The notes under the pieces: generated by a model
Database searches by the model: none
Told to the model about the DNA's origin: nothing
What the model saw: the letters and a program-made list of their open reading frames with translations, nothing else
Assembly (NCBI RefSeq): GCF_002885975.1
Contig: NZ_POSP01000003.1
Coordinates: 124,001-188,000 of the forward strand
DNA length: 64,000 nt
DNA from: Paucibacter aquatile
Lineage (GTDB): Bacteria > Pseudomonadota > Gammaproteobacteria > Burkholderiales > Burkholderiaceae_C
Direction of reading: 5' to 3'
Part shown: positions 27,822 to 35,797 of the stretch, piece by piece
Numbering within the stretch: position 1 is the stretch's first letter
Layout: every line of letters starts with the position of its first letter
Position numbers and translations under genes: made by a program

Positions 27822-28166
27822 ATGACGATTGACGAGATGGCGTTGGCGATCGGTCGCATATCGCCGGATGTTGCTGTTCAAGGGTTGGCTAGTTTGTTGG
27901 CCGATTGGAAGCTCAATGCGGACAACGTGGATGAACTGCGAGTTCAGGTCGAGCGCTACATTGGCAATAGTTGGATTGCCGACGATTCGACGCATTCAGC
28001 CGTTTTTGGCCTTTGGTCGGCGTTCCGCGAGACGGCGATTGATCGCATCGGCGGAATGAGTATGAACGAGCGGCTCTTTCACTTTGGGCTTTTCGAGAGG
28101 TTCGACAATTCAAGTTCGCCTCAGGCGAAGGAAGAAATCTATGCGAAGCTGCTTGCTGCGCCATAA
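27822..28166 (+). CDS. Cassette 2 protein, unknown function
   Basis: 114 residues (MTIDEMALAIGRISPDVAVQ...KEEIYAKLLAAP), helical, soluble, unrecognised. A GTG nine bases upstream could also start it. The stop codon lies in the left core of attC2. Confidence 0.7.
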   Translation: MTIDEMALAIGRISPDVAVQGLASLLADWKLNADNVDELRVQVERYIGNSWIADDSTHSAVFGLWSAFRETAIDRIGGMSMNERLFHFGLFERFDNSSSPQAKEEIYAKLLAAP

Positions 28167-28217
28167 CCTGTCATTGGAGCGGACCGCCTTCGGCGTCCGC
28201 TCACTTTTACGTTAGAG
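28161..28217 (+). other. attC2
   Basis: CCATAAC ... GTTAGAG, 57 bp. Short type with arms GAGCGGACCGCC / GGCGTCCGCTC. Confidence 0.9.
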
Positions 28218-28222
28218 ATCAC

Positions 28223-28585
28223 ATGCCGCGCACTTGGCCAACCGTCAGCTACTTCAACTCAGGCACTGCCGCGGCCAGAGAGGTGATGGGCGAGCTTGAG
28301 CTGCTCGATCGCAAGAACTGGTACGAACTCTATCGCCGGATCGAAGATGGAACACACTGGCGGCTTGACACTGAAGACAAGTTTCAGCAGCGCTACCTCG
28401 TCCAAATTGATGACACTGGCAGCTGGGATTCATTCGACTCTTCCGCGCTCGAAAAGGAGCTTCTACTGGAGCGCCGTGGCGGCGTCGGGGCCGAAGAATG
28501 TATCTGTGCTGGTTGCTCGGCCCCGGTGCTTCTTAAGTCGGCCTTTTGTCTCAATCACACCTATGAGCGCGGGGTGCGAAAGTGA
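28223..28585 (+). CDS. Cassette 3 protein with C-terminal Cys cluster (copy 1)
   Basis: 120 residues starting MPRTWPTVSYFNSGTAAARE. The C-terminal CICAGCSAPV...FCLNH may bind zinc. Family not recognised. The same protein is encoded again at 45,921-46,283. The gene is soluble, with no signal sequence. Confidence 0.75.
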   Translation: MPRTWPTVSYFNSGTAAAREVMGELELLDRKNWYELYRRIEDGTHWRLDTEDKFQQRYLVQIDDTGSWDSFDSSALEKELLLERRGGVGAEECICAGCSAPVLLKSAFCLNHTYERGVRK

Positions 28586-28586
28586 A

Positions 28587-28655
28587 CTCTAACCATTCGC
28601 TCGAGCCGACTCGCGTCGGCGGGCCGCCGCTCGCGGCTCAGCTTCAACGTTGTGC
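28587..28655 (+). other. attC3
   Basis: CTCTAAC ... GTTGTGC, 69 bp, arms CGAGCCGAC / TCGGCTCAGC-like. It equals attC35 apart from the bases after the crossover point, which come from the next cassette. Confidence 0.92.
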
Positions 28656-28995
28656 AGCAAGCTAGGCCGCGCATGAAGATCCGTTTTCGGTTCGGCGATC
28701 GCCGCGATCTCGAGGATCAAGTTTCGTTGCGCGCGTTCGAGTCGGGTGGCCGGCGAAGGTGGCCAGCTTCAGGTTGCCGTGATCTTGCCTGCTTGGGCGC
28801 GGCCGCTTGGTTTCCTTTTCGTCTTGCGCCGCCAGCGGGCAGGCGGACAAGGCGCTTGGCGCCTCGGGCGTTCGCCCCATGGGTACCGCTTCGGTATGCT
28901 CTCGGGCAGTTCCACGGCAGTGCCTCCGAAGTGGCTCTGCACAACCTGTCATTCGAGCGGACCGCCTTCGGCGTCCGCTCACTTTCACGTTAAGG
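28656..28995 (+). repeat. 340-bp repeat cassette, copy 1 (includes attC4 at 28,939-28,995)
   Basis: First of nine paralogous cassettes. Conserved blocks are GCAGCAAGCTA at the start, CCGTGATCTTGCC at offset 128, CTTCGGTATGCT at about 240 and GAAGTGGCTCTGCA before attC. A plus frame is open throughout, starting at the GTG inside the preceding core, but other frames are open too and the middle frame is not conserved among copies. I therefore do not call a protein. Nearly identical to copy 8. Confidence 0.85.
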
Positions 28996-29004
28996 CGCAC
29001 AGAA

Positions 29005-29271
29005 GTGAGCACGCGCGACGCCAAGAAAGGTGAGTTGGGAGCCGGCGGGCGAGCCTTGTTCTTCTTGTTCGGTGCTTATTTGCTCTTCGGTGCCGCACTT
29101 ACGGCCCACGATGGCAAGTTGTTTGCCGGGTTCCCGCCGCAACTGGATATTGCATTCGTCCTATTTGGCGAATCGAAAATGGGCGCTTACGTTGAAGCCT
29201 TGCTCGCAGCGTTGCTCGGTTTGGCCTCGATATTCCTAGCGCTGGCAGGGGGTAAGCGCGGTGCGCCTTAA
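29005..29271 (+). CDS. Cassette 5 small membrane protein
   Basis: 88 residues from GTG 29005 (VSTRDAKKGELGAG). Two hydrophobic helices: GGRALFFLFGAYLLFGAALTA and VEALLAALLGLASIFLALAGG. No family recognised. The stop overlaps the left core of attC5. Confidence 0.7.
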   Translation: MSTRDAKKGELGAGGRALFFLFGAYLLFGAALTAHDGKLFAGFPPQLDIAFVLFGESKMGAYVEALLAALLGLASIFLALAGGKRGAP

Positions 29272-29334
29272 CCCTTCATTGCAGCGGACCTGCGCCAGCT
29301 GCGCCGGCTGGTCCGCTGAATTCAAACGTTGGGC
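29266..29334 (+). other. attC5
   Basis: CCTTAAC ... GTTGGGC, 69 bp, arms CAGCGGACCTGCGCCAGC / GCCGGCTGGTCCGCTG. Confidence 0.9.
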
Positions 29335-29340
29335 ATCACA

Positions 29341-29700
29341 ATGAATCGACCGTTCGACTTTGAAGGCCTGTTCACGCTTTCCGCGTCGCATGGAGTCGTG
29401 ACCTCAGGCTATCAACCTCAGCACGCCCTGCATGAAAACTATCAGAGCAGCGGGCGGCACACCTATCCGGATCATGGCCTCGTTCGCCCCGGCGAAATGG
29501 CAAGGGTCGAAGTGCACCTAATTTCCCCCGAGGTCTACCCGCACTGCCTTTGGGAAGGCCGGGTATTGGATGTATTGGAGGGATCACGCCAAGTGGGAAC
29601 TCTGGAGATCACGCGCATCGCTACCGAAGGTCTCCTCGTCGCCCCTGAGAGCTATAAGCAACTCTGGGAAGAGCCTGCGGAGTTACGGGGGCGTTTGTGA
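29341..29700 (+). CDS. Cassette 6: EF-Tu domain III-like protein
   Basis: 119 residues. SGYQPQHALHE, YPDHGLVRPGEMARVEVHLISPE, CLWEGRVLDVLEGSRQVGTLEITRI follow the order of EF-Tu C-terminal domain III (GYRPQF..., PGDN...VTLI.P, FAIREGGRTVGAG). There is no GTPase domain, so it is a free-standing beta-barrel. In EF-Tu this domain contacts tRNA, EF-Ts and kirromycin. Its use here is unknown. The start is ATG 29341, seven bases past the core. Confidence 0.8.
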   Translation: MNRPFDFEGLFTLSASHGVVTSGYQPQHALHENYQSSGRHTYPDHGLVRPGEMARVEVHLISPEVYPHCLWEGRVLDVLEGSRQVGTLEITRIATEGLLVAPESYKQLWEEPAELRGRL

Positions 29701-29701
29701 G

Positions 29702-29758
29702 GCCCAACCTGTCATTGCAGCGTACCGCCTTCGGCGTCCGCTGACCTTTGCGTTGAGC
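29702..29758 (+). other. attC6
   Basis: GCCCAAC ... GTTGAGC, 57 bp, short type. Confidence 0.88.
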
Positions 29759-29765
29759 ATCACTC

Positions 29766-30206
29766 ATGCCATCTATCAAGCGCCTCAGCAGTGTTTGCCA
29801 CAGTGCAGCGCACCACGCTGTGAGCGCGCTGTCATATGTTCATCCGCATCTCGGACAAGCCTGCGACGCTGCTGGAGTTGAGTCCAGCGCTGTCGATCTG
29901 CTGGCTGAAGACATCTACCCCAGTTCGCTTCCTCGGCTGGAGCCGCTAGCTCTGGCGCTCACTGCCCTCCGGGATCGCTTCGGCGCAATACTCACGTCGG
30001 AAGGTTTTGCGCCCAGCGACTTGCATCGAGCTTTACTCCATTTCGAGTTTTCCCCTGAGCTTCCCGACTACTTTTGCAGGCGGTGCAGCGCGGTAATCGT
30101 GGCCACCAATGGGAAATCGTTCATGCATGCAGTCGATTGGCTGGGCGCGTCAGTGATGCCCAACCCTTCGCTGCAGCGGACGGCTTCGCCGACCGCTGAG
30201 CTTTGA
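29766..30206 (+). CDS. Cassette 7 protein, unknown function, tail encoded by attC
   Basis: 146 residues. The left core of attC7 carries no in-frame stop, so translation continues through the attC and ends at 30,206; the last about 16 residues (NPSLQRTASPTAEL) are attC-encoded. The body has a CxxC (FCRRCSAVIV). Family not recognised. Confidence 0.65.
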   Translation: MPSIKRLSSVCHSAAHHAVSALSYVHPHLGQACDAAGVESSAVDLLAEDIYPSSLPRLEPLALALTALRDRFGAILTSEGFAPSDLHRALLHFEFSPELPDYFCRRCSAVIVATNGKSFMHAVDWLGASVMPNPSLQRTASPTAEL

Positions 30207-30214
30207 CGCTATGC
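30158..30214 (+). other. attC7
   Basis: GCCCAAC ... GCTATGC, 57 bp. The right core has C for the first T of GTT, a departure from the crossover triplet. Confidence 0.8.
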
Positions 30215-30554
30215 AGCAGGCTAAGCAAATCTCGAAGATCCGTTTTCGGTTGCGCGTTCGCGGCGATCAGGCGGAGCAAAGGGTTGCGTCTTTCTCGTAT
30301 TCGGGCTGGGCGCAGGCAGACCCAGCTTTCGGTCGCCGTGATCTTGTCGGCTCAAACCACGCTGGGCGTTCGCTTTCCTCGGTTCTCCGCCTGCCGCATG
30401 GCACCGAGGCAGCCTGTCGCCTCAGCCGACTGCCGCGTGGGTACAGCTTCGGTATGCTGTCGGCCACTTCCACCGCAGTGCCTCCGAAGGTGGCTCTGCA
30501 CAGCCGGTCGTTGCAGCGGACCGCCTGCGGCGTCCGCTGACCTTTACGTTAGGC
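30215..30554 (+). repeat. 340-bp repeat cassette, copy 2 (includes attC8 at 30,498-30,554)
   Basis: Second type of the family (as copies 3, 5, 6): CTTCGGTATGCT at offset 239. It has an extra G in GAAGGTGGCTCTGCA that restores the total of 340 bp. attC8 is GCACAGC ... GTTAGGC, with G for A in the left core. Confidence 0.82.
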
Positions 30555-30563
30555 TCTCGAAAT

Positions 30564-31136
30564 ATGCTTAGCGAACGCTATTTACTCGAATGTGACTATT
30601 GTGGCCAGAAAAGCCCATTCACCGCCCCAGCTTGCGTACAGTGCAACCGAGACTACAAGTTCTTCACACAGCCCGTAGAGACATGGGACTCAGACCAGCT
30701 GTATCGCTGGCTCTATTCCCAGCACTATCAAATTTATGAAACAGTCCAAGCGAGCGGTGGCACTCATACGCTGACCGAAATTGAGCGCATGAACTACCAC
30801 ATTGGATACCTTGAGTTTCAAGTTCTCAACGGCGGCATACATCAGTATTTCTTCAATCCATCGGGTCCTACAGCGCCAGCCTGTGTAGAGCTACTCAAAA
30901 AAATCAAAGCACGCCGGTGGGCTGCGCTACTTAGCAGTTACTTGAAAGCCTTTCCCCAGAAGCTTCCACCGCAGTCAATGGAGGAGCGCAACAAGCACCT
31001 GGAAGCCATTCCCCGCTGGAGGCAGATCTGGCTCGACTGGAGGGAGCATCGATTGGTTCAACCGGAGCCGCCTCCTGAAAGTCTTCCGCTTCTGCTTGCG
31101 CGTTACGTGGCCTCGCATCGTGACGGCAGCGCCTAA
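30564..31136 (+). CDS. Cassette 9: DMP19/DUF4375-like protein with N-terminal zinc ribbon
   Basis: 190 residues. The N-terminus CDYCGQ...PACVQC has four Cys in a ribbon arrangement. The middle NYHIGYLEFQVLNGGIHQYFFNPSGPTAPACVELLKKI matches the DUF4375/DMP19 core (NGGFxQFFxNSxG). DMP19-like proteins are reported as DNA mimics in Neisseria; whether this one acts so is unknown. The zinc ribbon is an addition to the usual domain. The stop lies in attC9. Confidence 0.75.
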   Translation: MLSERYLLECDYCGQKSPFTAPACVQCNRDYKFFTQPVETWDSDQLYRWLYSQHYQIYETVQASGGTHTLTEIERMNYHIGYLEFQVLNGGIHQYFFNPSGPTAPACVELLKKIKARRWAALLSSYLKAFPQKLPPQSMEERNKHLEAIPRWRQIWLDWREHRLVQPEPPPESLPLLLARYVASHRDGSA

Positions 31137-31215
31137 CTGTGCGTTGCAGGGGACGCCTCCACCAGTGCTCGCTTCGGCTACACCAAGCGGGCGCCCCTGA
31201 ACTTGGGCGTTAGAC
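31131..31215 (+). other. attC9
   Basis: GCCTAAC ... GTTAGAC, 85 bp, arms GGGGACGCC / GGGCGCCCCTGAA. Confidence 0.85.
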
Positions 31216-31218
31216 CCC

Positions 31219-31869
31219 ATGAAACTCAAACACGCAGCGCTAGCGATGCTGACTTCGATCCTCAGCCTCTTCGGCGGGAAAGCGAACGCCACACCCGAGT
31301 CAGACTTCTGGAAGTGGTTTCAGCGGAACGAACAGATGCTCTTCAACTTCGAAGCAAATCAGGAGAGGACGTTTGATCTGTTGGCCGCGCAGATGCAAAG
31401 GGTTCATCCAAGCCTCACGTTTGAGTTTGGCCCCGTCCGAGGTGGCAAGAGGGAGTTCATCATCAGCGCGGACGGCATTCGGGAGGCGTTTCCTAAAGTC
31501 GAAGACCTCTTTGCCGCAGCCCCCACTCTTCCCAAGTGGGAGGTCATAAAGTTCCGTCCGCGGCGAGATCCGTTTGATATCGAGTACGGCGGCATCTCAG
31601 TGAAGGCCAGCACCGTACTCGTCATCATCCAAGGAGACGGAGCAAAAGCGGGGCTCACGGTACTCATCCCTGGCTATACGGAAGCACAACGCAACACATA
31701 CATGGGTGTCGCGTATCTCGTACTCGATCAAGCCTTGGGTGAGTACGACGTGGAGACCCGTGTTGGGTTCATTGAAGTCAAGGCTCCCAATGCCGCCGCA
31801 AAGGGCGCCGTCACTGTGCAGCAATTGCCAAAGGCCTTCGATGCCTTCTTCATCCGCCGTGGGGTCTAA
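31219..31869 (+). CDS. Cassette 10 exported protein, unknown function
   Basis: 216 residues, among the largest intact cassette products. A signal peptide is likely (MKLKHAALAMLTSILSLFGG, cleavage near ANA-TPES). A mixed alpha/beta body follows (LTFEFGPVRGGKREFIISADG, GEYDVETRVGFIEV). No family recognised. The stop overlaps attC10. Confidence 0.75.
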   Translation: MKLKHAALAMLTSILSLFGGKANATPESDFWKWFQRNEQMLFNFEANQERTFDLLAAQMQRVHPSLTFEFGPVRGGKREFIISADGIREAFPKVEDLFAAAPTLPKWEVIKFRPRRDPFDIEYGGISVKASTVLVIIQGDGAKAGLTVLIPGYTEAQRNTYMGVAYLVLDQALGEYDVETRVGFIEVKAPNAAAKGAVTVQQLPKAFDAFFIRRGV

Positions 31870-31923
31870 CCGCTCCGTCAAGGGGACTGGCCTGCGGCCA
31901 GCCCCTTACGTCGAACGCTATGC
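31864..31923 (+). other. attC10
   Basis: GTCTAAC ... GCTATGC, 60 bp. Same deviant right core as attC7, also directly before a 340-bp repeat cassette. Confidence 0.82.
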
Positions 31924-32263
31924 AGCAGGCTAGGAGAACCTCGACGATTCGTCTCTGGTTGCGCGTTCGCGGCGATCACGCGGCGCGACGGGCCTGTGCT
32001 TTCTCCGGTTTGGGCTGGGCGCAAACGGACCCAGCTTTCGGTCGCCGTGATCTTGCCGGCTCAAGCCAGGCTGGCCTTCTGCTTTCCTCGGTTCGCAGCC
32101 TGCCGCATGGTACGGATGCAGCCTGTCGCCTCAGCCGCCTGCGGCGTGGGTACCGCTTCGGTATGCTCTCGGCCACTTCCACCGCAGTGCCTCCGATGGT
32201 GGCTCTGCATAGCCGGTCGTTGCAGCGGACCGCCTGCGGCGTCCGCTGACCTTTACGTTAGCC
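31924..32263 (+). repeat. 340-bp repeat cassette, copy 3 (includes attC11 at 32,207-32,263)
   Basis: Closest to copy 2: begins TATGCAGCAGGCTA, same block order. attC11 is GCATAGC ... GTTAGCC with a G in the left core. Confidence 0.82.
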
Positions 32264-32270
32264 CTCAGAA

Positions 32271-32678
32271 ATGCCATTCGAAGCGAAGCTCTCGCTGTTC
32301 GGCGCTGGAATGGTCGCAGCGCTCTGGTGGGCCGCGCGTTACCCAGACTCGCTAGTTTCCCGAATCGCATTCACTTGGCATGGCCCATTCCCGCAGCATG
32401 GCGAGACAAAGAGCCATTTCTATCGAAGGCAGTGCGTCTTCGCGCTTGGCTGGCTGGTCCAGTTCATGGTTGTATGGGCTCTTGGCTATATTTGCGCTTG
32501 GTATTGGCCCGGAATCACTGAATCCGTATGGTTCTTGGTTGTCTTTGCGTTTGCGTTGCCGCTGGCCATTGGTATGGCGCTACTCGGCGCTCTTCTGGCG
32601 TGGCTATGCTCAGTCAAGGCCTCCGTAATTGGCCCCAATCCGGAGTTCGTCCATGTCGCAGCGGAATCTGATGGCTAA
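32271..32678 (+). CDS. Cassette 12 membrane protein
   Basis: 135 residues with three likely membrane helices (LSLFGAGMVAALWWAARY; VFALGWLVQFMVVWALGYIC; VWFLVVFAFALPLAIGMALL), no recognised family. The end overlaps attC12 by its stop. Confidence 0.72.
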   Translation: MPFEAKLSLFGAGMVAALWWAARYPDSLVSRIAFTWHGPFPQHGETKSHFYRRQCVFALGWLVQFMVVWALGYICAWYWPGITESVWFLVVFAFALPLAIGMALLGALLAWLCSVKASVIGPNPEFVHVAAESDG

Positions 32679-32783
32679 CCACTCGCTCAACCGGACCCGC
32701 TACGGCAAGCCGCCTTCGGGCCTCATTTCATTCTGGCCCTTCGGCGTCCTGCCGTCGCTGGCCGGTTAGCTTCAACGTTAAGC
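32673..32783 (+). other. attC12
   Basis: GGCTAAC ... GTTAAGC, 111 bp, long type with arms AACCGGACCCGC / GCTGGCCGGTTAGC and a CATTTCATTC-centred loop. Confidence 0.92.
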
Positions 32784-32786
32784 GTC

Positions 32787-33149
32787 ATGCCCACCACACA
32801 CTGCCCAATCTGCTCGACCGCGATGATAGAAAGCGACGTCGCGCCGTGTTTCGACTGCGGCCACTCCGAGTCTGAGTTGGATGAGTTCAGGCGAAACGAG
32901 CATGAATACAACTCCTTTCAGCTCTGGGGCCACGAGCTCGTTCTCTGCGATTTCTGCGATGCAGATTTTGGCTCCTATTTCCCAGAGCATTGGGGGTTGC
33001 CTCCGGGGCCGCTGCCAGACTATCCGCTCAATTTGGTGGGGCCAGTCGAGGCACCGGCAATTGCCAGGGAGGCATGCTGCCCCAAGTGCAATCATCGGCT
33101 CGCATTTCTCCGCGTACTCGCCGCGGCTAGGAAGCAAAATGCCGCCTAA
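32787..33149 (+). CDS. Cassette 13 zinc-ribbon protein
   Basis: 120 residues with three CxxC pairs (CPICSTAM; CFDCGHS and CDFCDADFG; CCPKCNHR), so probably two zinc sites. It is soluble with no other known domain. Function unknown. The stop is in attC13. Confidence 0.72.
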   Translation: MPTTHCPICSTAMIESDVAPCFDCGHSESELDEFRRNEHEYNSFQLWGHELVLCDFCDADFGSYFPEHWGLPPGPLPDYPLNLVGPVEAPAIAREACCPKCNHRLAFLRVLAAARKQNAA

Positions 33150-33254
33150 CCCGGCGTTCGAGCCGACTCGCAACGGCTGGTCACTCCAGGCCCTCATTTC
33201 ACTCTGGGCCTTCCGTGCCCAGCCGCTGCTCGCGGCTCAACTTCGACGTTAGAG
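33144..33254 (+). other. attC13
   Basis: GCCTAAC ... GTTAGAG, 111 bp, long type. Confidence 0.92.
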
Positions 33255-33261
33255 CGCAGAA

Positions 33262-33648
33262 ATGCCGCTGACCATCACTCGTGCTTCTGATCCAGCAAGG
33301 GGTCAGTACTCGCTGGAGATCGAGGAGATCGATCCGGTGACACCAGCCTCACGCTTGCTTTGGCACATAGCGCAGCTGCCTGGTGTGACGGTACTAGCCA
33401 AAAAGTCATGGGCACTCACTGATGACTTTGAAGCGTACTTCACCTACAAAGGCCAGATGTTTTGCTTGCAAACACCTTTCGTGAATGCATGCCTTGTCAT
33501 GCGTGCACCAGGCGACCCATTGATTTTTCAAGAGCTTGAAGATCACATCAGCCAGTACCGGGTGCCAAGTACTCTTGTGTCCATGCTGGCCATGCTGAGG
33601 TTCTTCGTTCTTCCATCTAACCCCAAGCCTGAGCTTTGGCCCCATTAG
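33262..33648 (+). CDS. Cassette 14 protein, unknown function
   Basis: 128 residues (MPLTITRASDPARGQYSLEI...NPKPELWPH), soluble alpha/beta appearance, family not recognised. Unlike most cassettes it ends 27 bp before its attC. Confidence 0.7.
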   Translation: MPLTITRASDPARGQYSLEIEEIDPVTPASRLLWHIAQLPGVTVLAKKSWALTDDFEAYFTYKGQMFCLQTPFVNACLVMRAPGDPLIFQELEDHISQYRVPSTLVSMLAMLRFFVLPSNPKPELWPH

Positions 33649-33675
33649 CGTCATGACGCCTACCCACAGTCTGCG

Positions 33676-33744
33676 CTCTAACCATTCGCTCGAGCCGACT
33701 CGCGTCGGCAGGCCGCCGCTCGCGGCTCAGCTTCAACGTTAAAG
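33676..33744 (+). other. attC14
   Basis: CTCTAAC ... GTTAAAG, 69 bp, nearly the same as attC3. Confidence 0.92.
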
Positions 33745-33747
33745 CGC

Positions 33748-34116
33748 ATGAGTTTCCTTTCCCGCATCTTCGGACGTAAGCCACCACAGAATCTCGGCGG
33801 CAAGAGCCTCGTTTCATTCGATGAGCATGGCGTTACACGCAACATGCCAGATGGGCGGGTAGAGGCCGTCTCCTGGCATGAACTCCAGGAAGTCATAATC
33901 GTTACGACCGGCGAGGGGCCATTCGAAGACGATGTTTTCTGGGTCCTAAGCGGCAATGGCCGGGGTTGTGCTGTACCGAGCGAGTCGGCTGGAATGAAGG
34001 AATTGTTGACACGCCTTCAGCAGTTGCCTGGGTTCAACAATGAGTCTGTGATCCAAGCGATGGGAAGTACAAGCAACGCCAAGTTCATTTGTTGGAGTCG
34101 CGGGAATGCGCTTTAA
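33748..34116 (+). CDS. Cassette 15 protein, unknown function (intact copy)
   Basis: 122 residues (MSFLSRIFGRKPPQNLGG...). VSFDEHGVTRNMPDGRVEAVSWHELQEVIIVTTGEGPF looks like a small beta-rich domain of the PH-like/DUF type (a DG-x-VSWxEL pattern), but I cannot name the family. A second copy at 40,317-41,995 is split by an IS element. Confidence 0.72.
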   Translation: MSFLSRIFGRKPPQNLGGKSLVSFDEHGVTRNMPDGRVEAVSWHELQEVIIVTTGEGPFEDDVFWVLSGNGRGCAVPSESAGMKELLTRLQQLPGFNNESVIQAMGSTSNAKFICWSRGNAL

Positions 34117-34179
34117 CCTTTTGGTCAAGCGGACCTGCGCCAGCTACGCTGGCTGGTCCGCTTACCGCGAACGTTAGGC
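34111..34179 (+). other. attC15
   Basis: CTTTAAC ... GTTAGGC, 69 bp, arms CAAGCGGACCTGCGCC / GGCTGGTCCGCTT. Same arms as attC29. Confidence 0.92.
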
Positions 34180-34182
34180 CTC

Positions 34183-34686
34183 ATGATCGTCCCGCTTCTG
34201 GAATCGACCCGACTTCGGCTTCGCCAGTACCGAGTGGGCGATCTTCCACACTTCGCGGCGTTGAACTCCGACCCCGACGTACGTGAGCACGTCGGCGGCC
34301 TTCTACCGACACAGCGCATTTCGCAGTACCTGCATGACTTCGCCGCCACGACAGAACCCACCGAACTGCGAGCGTGGGCGATTGAGAACTCAAAGAACGG
34401 TGAGTACATCGGACACGCTTGGCTACTCCACCAAGGCAGGCTATATCAGCCTGACGTAGGGGTATTAATTTCAAAGAATCACTGGGGCAGTCGATTTGGG
34501 CCAGAGGCAACTGCTGAAATCCAGCGATTTGCTAAACGCGAACTCAACAGCGCTTGCGTTTATGCGTCAGTCGACACTGACAACCTAAGATCAATATCCA
34601 TGTTGCACCGAGCAGGCTTCGCCTATTTAGCTACCGAGAAAGATGAAGAGGGTAGTTTTTATATTTTCGTCAGCAATGAGGCCTAA
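34183..34686 (+). CDS. Cassette 16: GNAT family N-acetyltransferase
   Basis: 167 residues of RimJ/RimL type: STRLRLRQYRVGDLPHFAALN, DVGVLISKNHWGSRFGPEATAEIQRFA (acetyl-CoA-binding region) and ASVDTDNLRSISMLHRAGFAYLATEKDEEG. The acceptor is unknown; it may be a ribosomal or other protein N-terminus or a small molecule. Some cassette-borne GNATs inactivate antibiotics, but nothing here points to a drug. The stop is in attC16. Confidence 0.88.
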   Translation: MIVPLLESTRLRLRQYRVGDLPHFAALNSDPDVREHVGGLLPTQRISQYLHDFAATTEPTELRAWAIENSKNGEYIGHAWLLHQGRLYQPDVGVLISKNHWGSRFGPEATAEIQRFAKRELNSACVYASVDTDNLRSISMLHRAGFAYLATEKDEEGSFYIFVSNEA

Positions 34687-34792
34687 CCCCTCGCTCAACC
34701 GGACCCATTGCCGCATGCGGCTAAAGGCCCTCCATTTCATTCTGGGCCTTTAGCCACATACCGCAACGGTCCGGTTAGCTCAAACGTTGTGC
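34681..34792 (+). other. attC16
   Basis: GCCTAAC ... GTTGTGC, 112 bp, long type. Confidence 0.92.
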
Positions 34793-34813
34793 GTCGCTAG
34801 ATTGGTGACCGAG

Positions 34814-35023
34814 ATGATCGACCGATTCATTCCGCAGATTGAGGCTGCTCAAACGCAAGGAGCCGTTGTCTTGCTCAAGTGGGACGGGGAGAGGCCGAAC
34901 GTTCGCGGCACGGTTGTCATCACGCGTCAGGACACGGACTATGTTTGGCGCAAAGACTGTGACGATGTTGCGGCGGGATTGGCGGAAGCGCTACACGACT
35001 ACGAGGCCAAGCATGCTCTTTGA
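34814..35023 (+). CDS. Cassette 17 small protein
   Basis: 69 residues from ATG 34814 (MIDRFIPQIEAAQTQGAVVLLKWDGER...), soluble, ending DYEAKHAL. Family not recognised. Upstream GTG/TTG starts cannot be excluded. Confidence 0.65.
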   Translation: MIDRFIPQIEAAQTQGAVVLLKWDGERPNVRGTVVITRQDTDYVWRKDCDDVAAGLAEALHDYEAKHAL

Positions 35024-35047
35024 ATCTGGCTGCCTTTCACGCGCAAC

Positions 35048-35104
35048 GCACAACCTGTCATTGGAGCGGACCGCCTTCGGCGTCCGCTCACTTTCACGTT
35101 AGGC
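35048..35104 (+). other. attC17
   Basis: GCACAAC ... GTTAGGC, 57 bp, short type, nearly identical to the attC of 340-bp cassettes 1, 7 and 8. Confidence 0.9.
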
Positions 35105-35147
35105 CTCACGCGCCAGCCGTGTCGCGACGCGTACTGAAAGGAAAACT

Positions 35148-35570
35148 GTGAAGCACTCCCTCTCGCCGGAAGACCTTCAGTTTCAGCGTTCCTTCGAAGC
35201 CTTTAAGGTCGAGCCATCCGCATTTGGCCACGCTGCTCACGTTCGCCTGGCCTATGTGTACTTGTGCCAGAGCTCGCCCGACGAGGCAGCGCTGCGACTG
35301 AAGGCGTCGTTGCTGGCATTTCTAGACCACCTGGGAGTCGGATCGGTAAAGTTCCACGAGACGATCACGAAAGCGTGGATAAGGGCAGTCCGTCACTTTA
35401 TGGAACTGTCCAGTCACTCAGAGTCATCCGCCGAGTTCATCGCATTGAATCCACGGCTTCTCGACAGCGACATCATGCTCAAGCACTACTCGGCAAGCCT
35501 TCTGTTCTCGCCAGTAGCGAGGTCGGAATTTGTGGAGCCCGACATTGCGCCCATTCCCGAGCACAACTGA
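35148..35570 (+). CDS. Cassette 18 protein of a widespread uncharacterised family
   Basis: 140 residues. The pattern FGHAAHVRLAYVYL...EAALRLKASLLAFLDHLG...KFHETITKAWIRAV...NPRLLDSDIMLKHYSASLLFSPVARSEFVEPD is a set of motifs I associate with a common unnamed bacterial family; the conserved His residues (HxxHxR, FHET) suggest metal or phosphate binding. No activity known. The stop lies six bases before attC18. Confidence 0.75.
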   Translation: MKHSLSPEDLQFQRSFEAFKVEPSAFGHAAHVRLAYVYLCQSSPDEAALRLKASLLAFLDHLGVGSVKFHETITKAWIRAVRHFMELSSHSESSAEFIALNPRLLDSDIMLKHYSASLLFSPVARSEFVEPDIAPIPEHN

Positions 35571-35575
35571 GTGAG

Positions 35576-35701
35576 GCCTAACCCCTCGGTCAAGCGGAGA
35601 GCCGCCGGCAAGTCGCCAGGCCCGCGCGCCGCTGTGGTTTATCCTGCATCGCGCGGGCCTGGCGCCTTGCCGCCGTCTCCCGCTTACCTCGAACGTTAGG
35701 C
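35576..35701 (+). other. attC18
   Basis: GCCTAAC ... GTTAGGC, 126 bp, longest type with arms GGCCCGCGCG / CGCGCGGGCC. Confidence 0.9.
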
Positions 35702-35797
35702 CGCACAAACGACCACTGCGCCAGTGACGGAGCCAAAGTCCTCTCCTCGCTCAGCGTCGGCCTTAGCCAGACGCGACAGCCACACACTCAAAAGACC

